From Symbiodinium natans (taxonomy: Eukaryota; Sar; Dinophyceae; Suessiales; Symbiodiniaceae): DNA of 64,000 nt. The notes below the pieces were generated by a model that saw nothing but the letters and a program-made list of their open reading frames with translations, was not told where the DNA came from and made no database searches. Shown one piece after another: positions 9,993-22,004 of this stretch. Position 1 is the stretch's first letter; each line of letters opens with the position of its first letter. Made by a program: the position numbers and the translations under genes. Location of the stretch: the NCBI GenBank assembly GCA_905221605.1, contig CAJNDS010002460.1:123624-187623 (forward strand). The letters are read 5' to 3'.

Positions 9993-12194
9993 TCAGTTCT
10001 TGGCGCCGACCTTGTTGATCTGCCCGCCACTGAGACCCTCTTCCTTCAGAATGGCCTGATAAGTGTAGAGCCTTAAGGTGTATGGTTTAGGGTTTAGGGT
10101 TTAGGGTTTAGGGTTTAGGGTATTTGGTTTAGGGTTTAGGGTTTATGGTTTTTCAGCTTAGGGTTTAAGGTTATTTAATATTGGGATGTGCCCCCTTATA
10201 CTAGCAGTCCTTACTAGACATGATAGTACCCCCTTAGTATATTCCCCATTAAGGACTGCTAGTATATGAGGGAACATCCCAAGCTTAATCTCGGGCTGAG
10301 GGTTTGGGGTTTGAGTTTGCGTTCAAGGCAGGCAGCGCAGGATAGACGGGTGCCACTTGCCAATCATGTTGTCCTTGGACATAATCGTACATAATCCCTA
10401 CAGCAGAGGCTGCCCAAAATGGCGTTGAAAAACGAAAACCTAAACCCTAAACCCTAAACCCTAAACCCTAAACCCTAAACCCTAAACCCTAAACCCTAAA
10501 CCCTACTCAGGACCACTACATATGGCTTCCAGGGAGGGCCGGAGGAAACACGTGAGATACCCATCCGAGGCGTGCGGACAAATTTGGGGGCCTTCTCCTC
10601 AAGGGTTTAGGGTTTAGGGTTCAGGGTTTAGGAGGATTAGGGTTTAGGGTTTAGGGTTTAGGGTTCAGGGTTCAGGGTTCAGGGTTCAGGGTTCAGGGTT
10701 CAGGGTTTAGGGTTTAGGGTTTAGGGTTTAGGGTTTAGGGTTTCGGCTTGCAGTGGAGAGACTGCAGGTTAGGGTTTCGGGTTTAGGGTCCTCGCACTTG
10801 ATCTCCGCCGTGCGCTGCCTTCTTTTGCGGGAGCCACAAGGCGCCCGCAGAACACCTTTACATTACTGGCTCTAAAAAGGGAAGGAGGTAATGAAATGCC
10901 CTATGTCATTTCTTAAGGGTACAGACATATGGATACAAGGCACCTCATTCCCTCAGTCCCTGCTAAGAACCAGTAGCCCAAAGGTCTGGGGTTGGGGTCT
11001 GGGGAGGCGGGGTCTCAGCAAATGCGCTGAGGCTGATGGACATCCGAAAGATATCAGCTCCAAACTCTAAACGAAACCCTTGAACTCCAGAAAGACTTCT
11101 GAACACGCGAGATCCAAGAACAACAACAGGACAAGAACAACACTCGTAGATGCTAAGCCCGAAACCCTACTTGAGCTGCACCCAGACAGTGGCCACCCCA
11201 GTATGCCACCGGCGAGGCCCAATTGCAGCCACCGCATTTTGCGGTGGGGTCCCACTCATAAGTAGGCAACTCTCGTAAAGGGGTGCCCAACAAGGGACCA
11301 GCTAATGTCTGACACGTGCACCCGCGCAAACGCAAGTGATATTGAGAGGGACGAGGGGTAGAGTTTGGGGGGCTCAGTGCCCCAGACGCTGAAGCCGGGA
11401 CCGAGCCGCCCCAGCAGGCAGGCTTCAATTGAGGCAGGATGGCTAACCCTGCATGTATCGCCGATTTGAGCTCAAACCTCTCAAGCTGCAAGCAAGAAGA
11501 CGCGCTCTACGTGCTCTAGGAAGGCTTGCACCAAGCGTAAAAAGCAGATACCTAAACGAAAATCAGAACATCATGATCATGGTCGGCCTCCCCTGGTGTA
11601 AAGTGGGCTTCACCTGCCGTACCGACCTGGTACTGAGGCAGGACCGCCCCCAGCGGACGTGTTAGCTCAGTCGCTCCGCTGTCATACGCACTGGCCCCTT
11701 GCGCGTTGGCCCCAAAGGCGGTCACTGGCAGCACTGGCAAACCTTGAGCCCAGGACATGCCCCACACCCGGCCAGCGGTGTGTCCGGAAGTTGGTTGCGT
11801 GGGCCACAAGCTTCCTCGGGTCGGGCGCAACCCTAAACCCTAAACCCTAAACCCTAAACCCCACACCCTAAACCCTAAACCGTAAACCCTAAACCCTAAA
11901 CCCTAAACCCTAAACCCTGGGTAGCAAATCACACCAAAAACTGCCTCGCCTGTGCGGGCTCCGTGCGATACCCGAATGACACCAAGACATGCCGGCTCTG
12001 CTGATAGAAGCCTCCGGGCGAGTTAAGCTGCTCAAACCCTAAACAATAATGTGATACCATGTGAACCTTATAAACCCTAAACCCTAAACCCTAAACCCTA
12101 AACCCTAAACCCTAAACCCTAAACCACTCCATGGATTCCCCGCCGAAAGCCTCTCAGAGACAGCCACCGTCGTTGCAAAGCTCACCGCCCTAAC
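9993..12194 (-). CDS. 3' part of an unidentified gene ending at 9993
   Basis: Terminal exon 9993-10055: AILKEEGLSGGQINKVGAKN then TGA. Further exons upstream: 10506-10597 (EKAPKFVRTPRMGISRVSS...WKPYVVVL), 10791-10855 (VLRAPCGSRKRRQRTAEIK), 10971-~11163 (ends SISLSAFAETPPPQTPTPDLW), an open block 11256-11475 (GFSVWGTEPPKLYPSSLSIS in one frame; another frame is also open), 11552-11830 (YQVGTAGEAHFTPGEA), 11935-12030 (GGFYQQSRHVLVSFGYRTE, 32 codons, GT donor) and 12128-12194 (VSFATTVAVSERLSAGNPW). The 10791 and 10971 exons join in frame across an introner with GT borders. The reading frame in 11.16-11.83 kb is unresolved. No family is recognised. Confidence 0.45.
10181..10282. mobile_element. 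TTGGGATGTTCCCC element copy
   Basis: TTGGGATGTGCCCCCTTATA...TATATGAGGGAACATCCCAA; inner arms ACTAGCAGTCCTTACTA / TAAGGACTGCTAGT. Well conserved. Confidence 0.65.
10597..10745. repeat. TTTAGGG and TTCAGGG arrays
   Basis: TTTAGGG units flank a block of about seven TTCAGGG units. Confidence 0.85.
10856..10970 (-). mobile_element. Introner, GGTTCTTAG family
   Basis: Hairpin element with arms GTTCTTAGCAGGGAC... and ...CCTTCCCTTTTTAGAGCC, between two exons that join in frame (PDLWATG + VLRAPCG). GT starts both the intron and the next exon. A second copy is at 54914-54998. Confidence 0.65.
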
Positions 12195-12430
12195 TTGGCT
12201 CACTTCGGAGCCCTCTCCTAAAAGCTTACCTTTCTTAGGCTCCTTATTGTAGATTCACCTCTGAACCCCTCCTGAAAAGTTTAACTTTTCGGCTCCTTAT
12301 TGTAGATTCACTTCTGAACCCCTCCTAAGAAGTCTAACTGTTAGGCTCCTTATTGCAGATTCTACAAGTTTTTGGCTCCTGATTGTAGATTCTGCCAAAA
12401 ACCCAGAAGGCTGAACTCCGAAAAGCCAGC
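12195..12430. mobile_element. Introner with internal ~52 bp tandem repeat
   Basis: GGCTCCTTATTGTAGATTC followed by CTCTGAACCCCTCC occurs at about 12238, 12291 and 12343, then twice in shorter form to 12400. The left end (CTTGGCTCACTTC...) abuts the exon at 12128-12194. Related sequence ends abut the exons at 17846 and 45029, so this is an intron-forming family. Confidence 0.6.
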
Positions 12431-12444
12431 CAGAAGACTACTAG

Positions 12445-12540
12445 TTGCTTAAGAACCCCCCAATAAAGGAAAACACATACTCCCCTGATTACCCTTATAG
12501 GGAAGAATCTTTCTTATTTTTTTGGGGGGTTCTTAAGCAA
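12445..12540. mobile_element. Short TTGCTTAAGAACC element
   Basis: TTGCTTAAGAACCCCCC and GGGGGGTTCTTAAGCAA are exact inverted ends; 96 bp. Interior ACCCTTATAGGGAAGAATC is shared with 6318 and 59510. Confidence 0.65.
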
Positions 12541-12570
12541 CCCTAAACCCTAACCATAAACCCTAAGCCG

Positions 12571-15500
12571 CAAAACAGGGGAAGCAAGCCAAGGGAATGT
12601 TGAGCTGCTCCCAGCTCGGGAATGCCTCTTGTGAGCCCGCTCGGGTTTAGGGTTTATAGGGTTATAGGGTCATAGGATTGTAGGGTTATAGGGTTTAGGG
12701 TTTGAGGTTATAGGGTTATACGGTTTAGGGTTCAGGGTTCAGGGTTTAGGGTTTAGCGGGGAAGAGGCAAGGTGGTGCCTTTTTATGGGGCCAACCGTGA
12801 AGGGAGATGATATCCGAAAAATTAAGAGAGCGCTACTTTAGAAGAACCATTCCTTCGGACAGGGGTGAGAAGGCAGGCCTGCAGCACAAACGCAATGGAA
12901 CAGAAACAACGAAACCTAAACCCAAAACCCTACCTAGACCCTCAAACCAAGACTCAAAGGCTCTTGAGGGTTTAGTGTTTTGGGGTCTAGGATTTAGTGC
13001 TTAGCACGCGGGACCCGGCACGAATCTGCAGACAGCTGATCTGCCGGACAAGTAAAACCTCTACGGATCTTCTCCGACTTGTACCTGGCTTCCGAGCACC
13101 CTGCGTCCAAAAAAAGTAAACCATCCAATTATGGTAGGAAGAAAATGAATATATACACATATATATATACCTATATATATATATACCTATATATATATAT
13201 ATATACATACACACCTATATATATACACACACCCCCAACAGGTTCACGGTTACCTACTCAGCTCCTAAGTTGATCTGCAAAGGGACCATGCCCGATTTTG
13301 GGGGGGCCTAAAACACCCCTAAACCACCGTGAAGACATCAACCGCGCATGCCTCGAAGGTAGGGTTTAGGGTTTAGGGTTTAGGGTTTAGGGTTTAGGGT
13401 TTAGGGTTTAGGGTTTAGGGTTTAGGGTTTAGGGTTTAGGGTTTAGGGTTTAGGGTTTAGGGTTTAGGGTTTAGGGTTTAGGGTTTAGGGTTTAGGGTTT
13501 AGGGTTTAGGGTTTAGGGCTTGGGACCTTTAGGTCTGAGGCCTTCTCCTCGATGATCTTCTGCTTCAGATCCTCGAGTTCCTGCATCGCCAGGAAGGGTC
13601 CGAGGACTCAGCCTCCCTAACGTGACCTAAACCCTAAACCCTAAACCCTAAACCCTAAACCCTAAACCCTAAACCCAAAACCCTAAACCCAAAACCTAAA
13701 CCCTCCTCGACATGTGACCCAAACCCGAAGCCCTGAAATGCCTGGGTTTCTAGGGCCCTAAACCCTAGAACCCTTGGAACCCTAAAACCTAGAATCCTAC
13801 GCCCATTTGTTTGGGTTTCGGGTCTACCCATCCCACCTTCAGCTCGTCATTGCTGAGCCCGGTGCTTTCCGCCTTTTTCTCCTTGAGGCCGTTTGGAGTC
13901 TAGGGTTTAGGTTTAGGGCTTAGGGCTTATGGTTTAGGGTTTAGGGTTTAGGGTTCAGGGTTTAGGGTTTGGGGTTTAGGGTTTGGGGTTTAGGCTTAGG
14001 GTTCTGTTGGCTTTATGTAGGGTTTGGGGTTTGGCGGTTGGGGGTTTGGGGGTTGGGGGATTGGGGGTTTGGGGGTTTGGGGGATTGGGGGTTTGCGGGT
14101 TTGGGGGTTTGGGGGTTTGCGGGTTTGGGGTTTTTTTGGGATTGATGTGACACAGGATGGCTGCGTTTCTTCGTTTTGATGATGATTAAGATGGCGACCT
14201 TGTGCTGGGGGCATTGCTACTACCATTTCTTGCTAGAGTTACTTTGCGATGATGAAGTCGTGGATGGCATTGCTTGTTGTGCCTAAGCTAGTGCGAATGA
14301 TTACGATTGCCCATGCGTAGCATAGCGCTTCTTTCTCGTTGAAATTACGTTTAGATGTCTCTTAGACCAAGATATAGACATGATGCAGCAATGCGTGCTT
14401 CTTTGCTTTCCTTGGGTGTGTGGGGTGTGGAGGTGGGGGGGGCAGGGTTCCTAGAACCCTCTGCTGCCCCTGAAGGATCGGAAAAGGCCTTTGGAGCTTT
14501 GTAGAATCTAGAATCCTCGCTGCCAATGCTTACGGCTTAGGACTTAGTGGAGTGAGTTCATGCGGTCCTACATTAGTACAACTGCGCTGGCATGCAAATC
14601 AGTCTGACCCGTTCTGCGCAAACACAAGCCCTGTTCCCTGAACTGTTGCCCCTAAAGCCTAAATCCTAACCCTGAACCCTACACCCTAAATCCTAACCCT
14701 TAAACACTGCACCCTAAACCCTGAACCCTAAACCCTAAACCCTAAATCCTAAACCCTAAACCCTAAAGCCTATGCATGCCAAAGCCCTAAGCCCTGGCCT
14801 TCTTGACTTCCTTCTTTGGCTTCGTGGCTTCGGCGGCCTCCTGCTGGTGATACGCCTTACCTACACCCTTGAGGGGTTTAGGGTTTAGGGTTTAGGGTTT
14901 AGGGTTTAGGGTTTAGGGTTTAGGGCTTAGGGCTTGGGGTTTGGGGTTTGGGGTTTAGGGTTAGGACTTAGGGTTTAGGGCTTAGGGCTTAGGGTTTAGG
15001 GTTTAGGGCTTGATGCATACGGGATCCTGTGAATTGGAGATCCCTACCCCTGAAGCCCCAGACCCAGATTCAAAGCACAAGGAGCCCTGCGTCTGATTTG
15101 GGTTTTCGTGGTTTAGGGTTTAGGGTTTAGGGTTTAGGGTTTAGGGTGACACAAGAGTATCCTAGGAATAAAGAGGGTGCTCTATTTGGTGTAAACAAGG
15201 GCTTACAAAAGAACCACAAAACCCGGAAACGAGGGAACAAGGGCCTAGTCTGGGTCCTAGAACTGCGGAATAACACAACACATGCAGCATTGCAGGCTCC
15301 TGAAGTTTTTAGTTGCTGAGTTCAGAAGCCCCAAGAAAGTGTACACTTTCAGTTCTGTAGGGGATTATAGTATCACAAAAAGTGTAAAGTGCACTTCTTC
15401 AGCTACTAAGAGTAACTTGGTCCGTTTTTTCAAACTTTGCCTTGGCTTCTAGCCGAGGCGTCTCCAACAAGCAGACCAGGACGTGGCACCCCCCCACCCC

Positions 15501-18500
15501 CCCTGGGCCCTTTGCTGGGACTTTGCACTCATGCCCTATAAACCCTAAACCCTAAACCCGTTCACAATTATGGCCCCTTTTGGGGGTACCCGAAGAATAA
15601 GGGGCCGCCATGTAGTAAGGGCCCCAAAATGGCAAGATTTTAGAGAAGCGACAACTTGGATATGCATCAGTTCAGGCTTTGCAGGATTTAGAGCTTGGCA
15701 TTTGGGTGCGTAGGCTTCAGGGTTCAGGCTCGTGAGCCCTTCATGTTCCTTTATGCATGGCAGTGAGGACGCAGCACGTTGAGCTAGGCACGGGATGCGG
15801 AGGAAACACTGCAGTCAACTTGCCAAGCGCAACTGGTGAATGGACAGCTTTTGGAATCCAGAGCGGGTTTCCCTGAACCCTAAACCCCGGAACCCTAAAC
15901 CCCTGAACCCTAAACCTAAACCCTAAGCCCTAAACCCTAAACCCTAAACCCCTGACTAACCCTGTTGCATCCTGCACAGGCTCTGCTGCCGCGATCTCTG
16001 GCCGCACGGCTTCCTTCGTGACGAAGTGCCCGAATTTCGGCTCAAGGCCTTTCCTGGTTAGGGTTTAGGGCCTGTTTAGGGTTTAGGGTTTAGGGTTTAG
16101 GGTTTAGGGTTTAGGGTTTAGGGTTTAGGGTTTCGGTTTACGGGATAGGGTTTTAGGGTTTCAGGGTTTCAGGGTTTCAGGGTTTAGGGTTTAGGTTCAA
16201 GGATTGCGGGTGCGGGACCCTGTGGTTTCCGGCGTAGGGTGGAGGGTTTCCGGCTATCAGCCGGACGCTACCCCGTGTTCGTCGAGTGTCCATAACCCTA
16301 AACCCTAAACCCTAAACCCGAAAACCCTTAAACCCTCAAACCCTTAAGCCCGAAACCCAAAACCCTAAACTCTAACGGGCTGGGAACTGGGAGATGTCGG
16401 CCCTTTGACCTACAAGAGGATGGGTTCGGGCCGGCCGATGTCGGCGTCGAAGGGGCTGAGGGTTTGGGGATTTGGGGTTTAGGGTTTGGGGTGTAGGGTT
16501 TAGGGCTTGGGGCTTAGGGTTTAGGGCTAGGGTTTGGGTTTTTGGTTTGGGGTGTCTGGGGTTTGGGGTGTGGGGTTTAGGGTCAGGGTTTAGACGCTTT
16601 AGACTCAACCAGAGCATCTAGGTTGGTTCTCTTGTTGACACTGAACGGCCGTTTGTCCAGGAGGCAAAGATTGCCTAGAGAGGACAATGCCGGCACATCA
16701 ACTAAACAGCACAACTGCCACGCTTCTGCCTTGCAAGCAACCCTAAACCCTGAACCCTAAACCCGAAACCCTAAACCCGACACCCTCAACCCGAAGATGA
16801 GGTGTTCCTGGAGCAGGACTCAACTGTTCTGGAAGCCGATTCACCAAGGGATTATGGACGCAGTAGAGCCAAGGAAGTAATGATCAACAAACACTTTCGA
16901 AACAGCTCGGTGTGGAGTTGAAAGAGGCCTCTGGAAGTACAAGGAGCACAAAGCTAAACCCTGAACTCATCTAAACTCTAAACCCTAAACCCTAAACCCC
17001 CACCTCTATCCCTACCCAAGGGCCAAACCTGTGCGAATACAGGCCAGAGCTGCACGATCTTGCAGGCATCCACGTACTTGTGGTCATTCTTCAAGTCAGC
17101 CACCTCTGCACACAAGAACCTGCCTAACTAAGCCCAAGGCCCAAAACCCTCCAACACCTTCCTCTGAGGTTCCAAGTGTGGGCCCTCTATTTGAGTTTTT
17201 TGGGTTTAGGGTTTAGGGTTTAGGGTTTAGGGTTTAGAATTTAGGGTTTAGGGTTCAGGAGCGAATTGGCTGGAGCGGGGTTGGCTGCATGGAGAGGGTT
17301 GGCTGGAGGGGTTGGCCAGAGGAGGACTGGGTTTAGTGCATACATACGAGAACCCCAAACCCTGAACCCTAAACCCAAAACCCTAAACCCAAAACCCTAA
17401 ACCCTAAACCCTATAAACCCAGCTCCGTGGCAGTTGCATGGCCGCCCTCCACTTCGTACATAATATGGGCCCCCACTTCGGAATCCCGATACACAAGGGT
17501 TTTGGGTTTCGGGTTTCGGGTTTAGGGTTTAGGGACCATACCAAGGGCCCATGGCTCCAACCATAAACCCTATGGCCCTCTAAACGCCGCGTAAACCATA
17601 ATAAACCTAAACCCGTACGCGCTCTTGAACGGGGCGCCCGACCCTATAGCCTAAACCCTAACCCTAAACCCTAAACCCTAAACCCTAAACCCTAAACCCT
17701 AAACCCTAAACCCTAAACCCTAAACCCCCAAACCCCAAACCCTGTAGGAATTGGCGGCTCACCGGCCTCCTTGCCTTTGGCAGATCGCTCCTGATGGCTT
17801 TGGCAGTTGGGTTTTTTCCGACATTAGGGTGTACCTTCTTGGGGTCCTTGTTACAACTCGGCTGACTTCTGAACCCCTCCGAAAACTTTGCGCCTCCTTA
17901 TTGTAGCTTCTACAAAAACCCAAAAGGTTATAGTCCTAAGATCCAGCCAGAAGAAAGCCAAGACAGGGAACCCCCCCACTATTTGGGGGTCTACATTAGG
18001 GGTCCCTGATTTTTTCGGAAATCCTTTTAGGGGTTGAGAGGGTAGGGCTCAAGAACTGCTGAGGGTGGGAGGTTTAAGGGTTGAGCTTTCTTGACACCTA
18101 GCTGGTGAGGGTTGAGGGTCCCTAACCCTAAACCCTAAACCCTAAACCCTAAACCCTAAACCCTAAACCCTAAACCCTAAACCCTAAACCCTAAACCCTA
18201 AACCCTAAACCCTAAACCCTAAACCGTGGCGATAGCACTGGGGGGGAGCAATGGTCCAGGACTTCGCGTGCTTGTGTGAAGCGGTGTTGCGTAAACTCTG
18301 CGCACCCTGAACTGCTCAGCTACCTCAAAAGGAACCCTCAACCCTAAACCCTAAACCCCTAAAGAACTGCCCATATCTCTGCCACATCCAGGGTTATGGG
18401 CCTAGGGGCTGGGAGACTGGACATCAAGAGCTGAGTCGCAGCAACCAGGGTAAAGATGTCCCCAACCCTTTCCAAAGACAAATCTTGGGTTTCGGGTTTA

Positions 18501-20621
18501 GGGTTTAAGGGGTTTGGGGTTTAGGGTTTAGGACGCCAAAACCCTGCATCTTTGCGTGGGTTCATGGGACCCTTTAGATGCGCAAAACCCAAGGGCCCAT
18601 ACTTCAGAACCATCTGATGACGGTAAGGGACCATACAAAGGGACCATGTAACTGCCCCAAGACTTCGAAACCCCAAGCAAGCCCTTCTATAACTCCAGGG
18701 ATAGTTACATGATCCCTTAGTATGGGCCCTTAAAAGGGTACCCCTTATCTACCCTGTATATACCCTGCACAAATTAAGGGCCCATATATCAGAATCCTTT
18801 AAAGAGGGCAAGGAACCATATTAAGGGCCTATGTAATTACCCTAAGAATAGCTAAAACCCGCAAACCCTAAGCCCTAAACCTTAAACCTCAAACCCTAAA
18901 CCCCAAACCCCAGACCCTAAACCCTAAACCCTAAACCCTAAAACCTAAACCCTAAGCCCTCGCCTTCTTGTTGTCCTTCCCTGTCAGCTGTGTGGCCTCC
19001 ATCTCCAGCCTGGCGAAGCTTTCGCCAAGCAGCACGGCTTACTGACTGAGTCCCTTAGGCTTGGAAGAGCGGGGGTGGGGGTGGTGGTGGTGGTGTTGGT
19101 GGTGGTGTAGAAGCAGCTCGACTCTCCACTGCCATAGCCCTGAAACTCGCACTGCTTCACGCTTATCTCCGCAAGCAAATTCCTTGAGCCCTGAAACTTA
19201 GAGACTTCTTTCCGGATGGCGATTTGTGTGGCTGTCTAGATCCTAAACCCTAAGCCCTAAACCCTAAAACCTAAACCCTAGACCCTAAACCTGAGCCCCC
19301 AAAACCCTAAACCCTGAAGCCCCAATCCTAATACCCCGGGGAGGTATAAGTCTTGGCTTGTTTGATGGGTTCGGGAGGGGGGCTGGCCCAACTGCTGGCC
19401 AGGCGTCTTGGCGATGCGAGCATCGATCTCTTTCCTGAAGGCCTCAGGTGCGGGTGGATTCAGGGCGGAACTTTTCCAACACCCCAAACCCCAAACCCCA
19501 AACCCTAAACCCTAAACCCCAAACCCTAAACCCTAAATCCTAAACCCTAAACCCTAAACCCTACACCCTAGTAGCCCAGGCTTCAGTTCGGAGATCTCAC
19601 GAGACTTGTTCAACGGCAATGCCCAATCCATCAGAATTTCTGGGGTTGCATCCTCGACCCTGAACCCTAAACCCCAAACCCTAAACCTCAAACCACAGAA
19701 TGTTCTAGGGTTTGGGGTATTGGGGTTCGCGGGGGGTAAGGGTTTAGGGTCCTGAGCCACAGCCCCCAAACTACCTTAACTGCTGGCCTTTTTCCCTTTA
19801 GAGAAATGGGCACAGGGGTAGGGCTATCGGGAGACATGGGAACTGGAGAACCTTCACCCTCTTGGGTTTCGGGTTTCGGGTAGCCACAGAGAGGCTGCAG
19901 CCAAACTGCCTCTGCAGCGGCAGTGTCGTACTCGGCGCCAGAAGCTTCCTCGGTTGAGAAGAGAAGATGCAGGGCTCACGGCTGGAAGGGTTCGAGGTTT
20001 AGGCGTTCAGGGTAGTTAACCTGGGTGGCATCGGAGCAATGAAGCTAAGAGATCCGTTCTTGCGTGGGCCTAGTCCCTCAAATCCCTACCCCGAAGTCAG
20101 CAACTTCAACCCTACACCCTAAACCCTAAACCCTAAATCCTAAGTGCACATTGTGACATGGACTCCCAACCCTAACACCCAGAACACGCTCCCTCCCGCG
20201 TGTGCGATCATCTGAGGGGCGTTGGCTTTCAGAAGCTTCATCCCTTGCTCGGCCTCTGTGGGAGGTACAGGCTTCGGGCCCGATCAGGGTTTAGGGTTTA
20301 GGGTTTAGGGCTTAAGGTTTAGGGTTTAGGGTTTAGGGTTTAGGGTTTGGTGTTTGGGGTTTAGGGTTTAGGATTTACGGTTTAGGGTTTGGGGTTTGGA
20401 GTTTGGGGTTTAGGGCGTTTGGGGTTTGGTGTTTGGGGTTTAAGGGTTTAGGGTTGGTTTAGGTGGAAAGGGTTGAGGGGTGTGATTCCGGTGTCTGGGG
20501 TTTGGGGCTTAAGGCTGAGGGTTTAAGGATAATGGGTTTAGGGTTTGGGGTTTAAAGGGAGCCTGAACGCTGCTTCCTCGAACCGAAATTCCGTGCGGCG
20601 AGCCTGAAATTCAGCTCTTGC
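12571..20621 (-). CDS. Long minus-strand exon tract, probably more than one gene
   Basis: Exons with clear coding character: 20557-20621 (ARAEFQARRTEFRFEEAAF), 20187-20271 (PPTEAEQGMKLLKANAPQM), 19775-19974 (GAEYDTAAAEAVWLQPL ... PMSPDSPTPVPISLKGK), 19567-19658 (ATPEILMDWALPLNKSREIS), 19335-19470 (SALNPPAPEAFRKEIDARIA), ~19100-19185, 18964-19037 (ESFARLEMEATQLTGKDNKK), 18368-18483 (VGDIFTLVAATQLLMSSLPA), ~18226-18323 (VAEQFRVRRVYATPLHTS), 17763-17846 (DPKKVHPNVGKNPTAKAIRS), 17029-17105 (EVADLKNDHKYVDACKIVQL), 16602-16674 (NLCLLDKRPFSVNKRTNLDA), 16414-16455 (PFDADIGRPEPIL), 15972-16048 (LEPKFGHFVTKEAVRPEIAA), 15409-15483 (ETPRLEAKAKFEKTDQVTL), ~15150-15298, 14799-14843 (QEAAEATKPKKEVKK), 13837-13881 (EKKAESTGLSNDELK), 13527-13580 (ELEDLKQKIIEEKASDLK), 13000-13084 (KSEKIRRGFTCPADQLSADS) and ~12571-12639. 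The 19567 and 19335 exons join in frame at a GT donor. No family is recognised. Confidence 0.5.
13361..13517. repeat. TTTAGGG array, ~22 copies
   Basis: Perfect tandem run next to the exon 13527-13580. Confidence 0.95.
14150..14640. other. Unique non-repeat stretch without a clear gene
   Basis: ~490 nt of relatively AT-rich unique DNA with stops in all frames apart from short openings. Could be a long intron or UTR. Confidence 0.4.
15310..15408 (-). mobile_element. Introner of the GTAGCTGA family
   Basis: Third copy of the family seen at 7120 and 44512. It lies between the exon 15409-15483 (ending DQVTL) and an open block at 15150-15298. Arms: AGTGTACACTTTC and AAAAAGTGTAAAGTG. The coding strand begins GTAGCTGAAG. 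Confidence 0.65.
15566..15633. mobile_element. AATTATGGTCCCTTTT element
   Basis: ~67 bp hairpin: AATTATGGCCCCTTTTGGGG...GGGCCCCAAAATGG. Relatives at 39382-39446 and 6373-6445. Confidence 0.5.
17641..17740. repeat. CCCTAAA array
   Basis: About 12 copies, then CCCCAAA variants, downstream of the exon 17763-17846. Confidence 0.9.
17847..17960. mobile_element. Introner end related to GH17 intron 1
   Basis: CGGCTGACTTCTGAACCCCTCC and CTCCTTATTGTAGCTTCTAC match the elements at 12195 and 45030. On the minus strand its end directly precedes the exon beginning at 17846 (DPKKVHPNV). Confidence 0.55.
18120..18225. repeat. CCCTAAA array
   Basis: About 15 copies adjoining the exon ~18226-18323. Confidence 0.9.
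18545..18850. mobile_element. Composite GGGCCCATA-type inverted/direct repeat
   Basis: AAGGGCCCATACTTCAGAAC at 18590 and AAGGGCCCATATATCAGAAT at 18776 are direct repeats with an inverted middle (AGTATGGGCCCTT at 18719). Related pieces at 17455-17560, 28765-28850 and 47215-47290. Confidence 0.45.
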
Positions 20622-20639
20622 CTTCTGATGTGTCCTTCC

Positions 20640-21240
20640 CACCCATGCAACATGGTGGCTTGTGTAGCTGCTGGTGGGGTCCCTAAGACACTGCCGCCTG
20701 CTGCAGTTGGCCTAAGCGTTTTAGACTTCTGGGTGCACACTGCAGTTTCGCACTCTGCTGTGAGTCTCTGTCTGTGTCTGTCTGTCTCTCTGCCTGCCTG
20801 CCTGTCTGTGTGTCTGTGGGTGTGTGCGTGTGGATGTGTGTTGTTTGGCTTGTATTGTACAGAAGCAAATGAAATGTGGCAATGCGTTGTGTGTCATACT
20901 TCAATGAAGAGCAAGGCACCCTCTCTCGCCGACTGGACTGGGCATTGTAGCTATGTCTGTTGCTACACCGGTGTCATGGTCGCCCTTGGCCGTAGGCCTT
21001 TTTGACATGAAGCCTCCAACGCCCGCTTTAAGCTGCGTGACATCGAGGGCGGTCCAAAAAACGGATTTCGATAAATCCACGGTGGCGCAGGGAAGATCGC
21101 CGTGTTGTCTTCGCACAGCAAGGCAGACGCTTGCCAGCGTCTTGGCGCGAGAGAGTGGGTGGTGGAACATTGACAACGTATGTATGGCTCAGTGGTAGAA
21201 AACTAGGGGCCGGCAGACCTGAAGACTTCATCCAGAACCT
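20640..21240. other. Unique stretch with CTGT microsatellite
   Basis: A CTGTCTGT/TGTGTG microsatellite (20760-20850) and open frames on both strands from 20900 to 21200 (plus: FDMKPPTPALSCVTSRAV; minus: SVFWTALDVTQLKAGVGG). Strand and function cannot be decided. Confidence 0.3.
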
Positions 21241-21360
21241 CCGTGACCATCCTTTCCCAACCCCTAAACTCAGAATCCCTCCCTCACAAAAATCAAACCT
21301 CGAAACCCGCTGTCAGCCCTGCCTCCCTCAATCAACCCAAAACCTCAACCAACCAAAACC

Positions 21361-21361
21361 C

Positions 21362-21434
<73 letters not shown>

Positions 21435-21500
21435 TTCCCCGCCCCTCCCCCCCCCGCCCCCCCTCCCCCCTTCCCCCCCCCCCCAAAAAAAAGGGGGGGG
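21361..21500. repeat. ~74 bp poly-C run with C/A/G tracts
   Basis: Longest homopolymer here: ~74 C, then C-rich DNA, A8, G8, A9. It creates long Pro/Gly ORFs that are not genes. Confidence 0.9.
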
Positions 21501-22004
21501 AAAAAAAAACGCCGAAGCTGCGGGCCTGAAACTCCAAGGCACCACCCCTGGTCCTGACCACAGACGGCGGAAGGCTTCCGAGCGTTACACTGCGCTCCAA
21601 ACGCGCTAAAAGCGCTCTGAACCCAAAACCCTAAATCCTAAACGTCCCTGTGAGGGGTTGGGGTTGCGAGTTTAGGGCTTGAGTGCTTTGGGGTTTCAGG
21701 GTACCCTTTTTTGGGCTGGTTACTTGATATAAGGGAACCCAGAGCCCCAAAAAAGGGTAAAGGGTACCACTGGCCGACCAAGGGCAAGGGCTTAGGGCTC
21801 CAGGGACTGATGCCGGTGATGCCAGTGATGATAGGGCATTCTCCGGAAGGCGGAGGGCACTCATTTCGCGGTTGAGGAGCCACTGGCAGGGAACCCTAAA
21901 CCCTACACCCCAAACCCTAAGCATCGTGCGAACGCTCGTGGTGTAGCACTTAAGCTTAAGCAGCAAGCCTTTGCACCACCCCCCCCCCCCCCCCAAACAC
22001 GAAG

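Noticed and set aside
11935-12015. Plus-strand reading with CLAC...CRLC then stop
   Set aside because: The minus reading is 32 codons, phase 0, with AG acceptor and GT donor, and matches the strand of its neighbours.
13137-13240. Possible promoter in (TA)n with TATATA
   Set aside because: A simple microsatellite, like those at 865 and 51960; no initiator or gene start is tied to it.
20628-21005. 125-codon plus ORF
   Set aside because: Mostly CTGT/TGTG microsatellite; Cys/Ser/Leu-rich low complexity.
21178-21245. tRNA-like TGGCTCAGTGGTAGAAAA
   Set aside because: Resembles an A box, but no B box or cloverleaf arms follow.
21131-21600. ORFs of 66-132 codons with poly-Pro or poly-Gly
   Set aside because: Produced by the ~74 bp poly-C run; every frame of a homopolymer is open.
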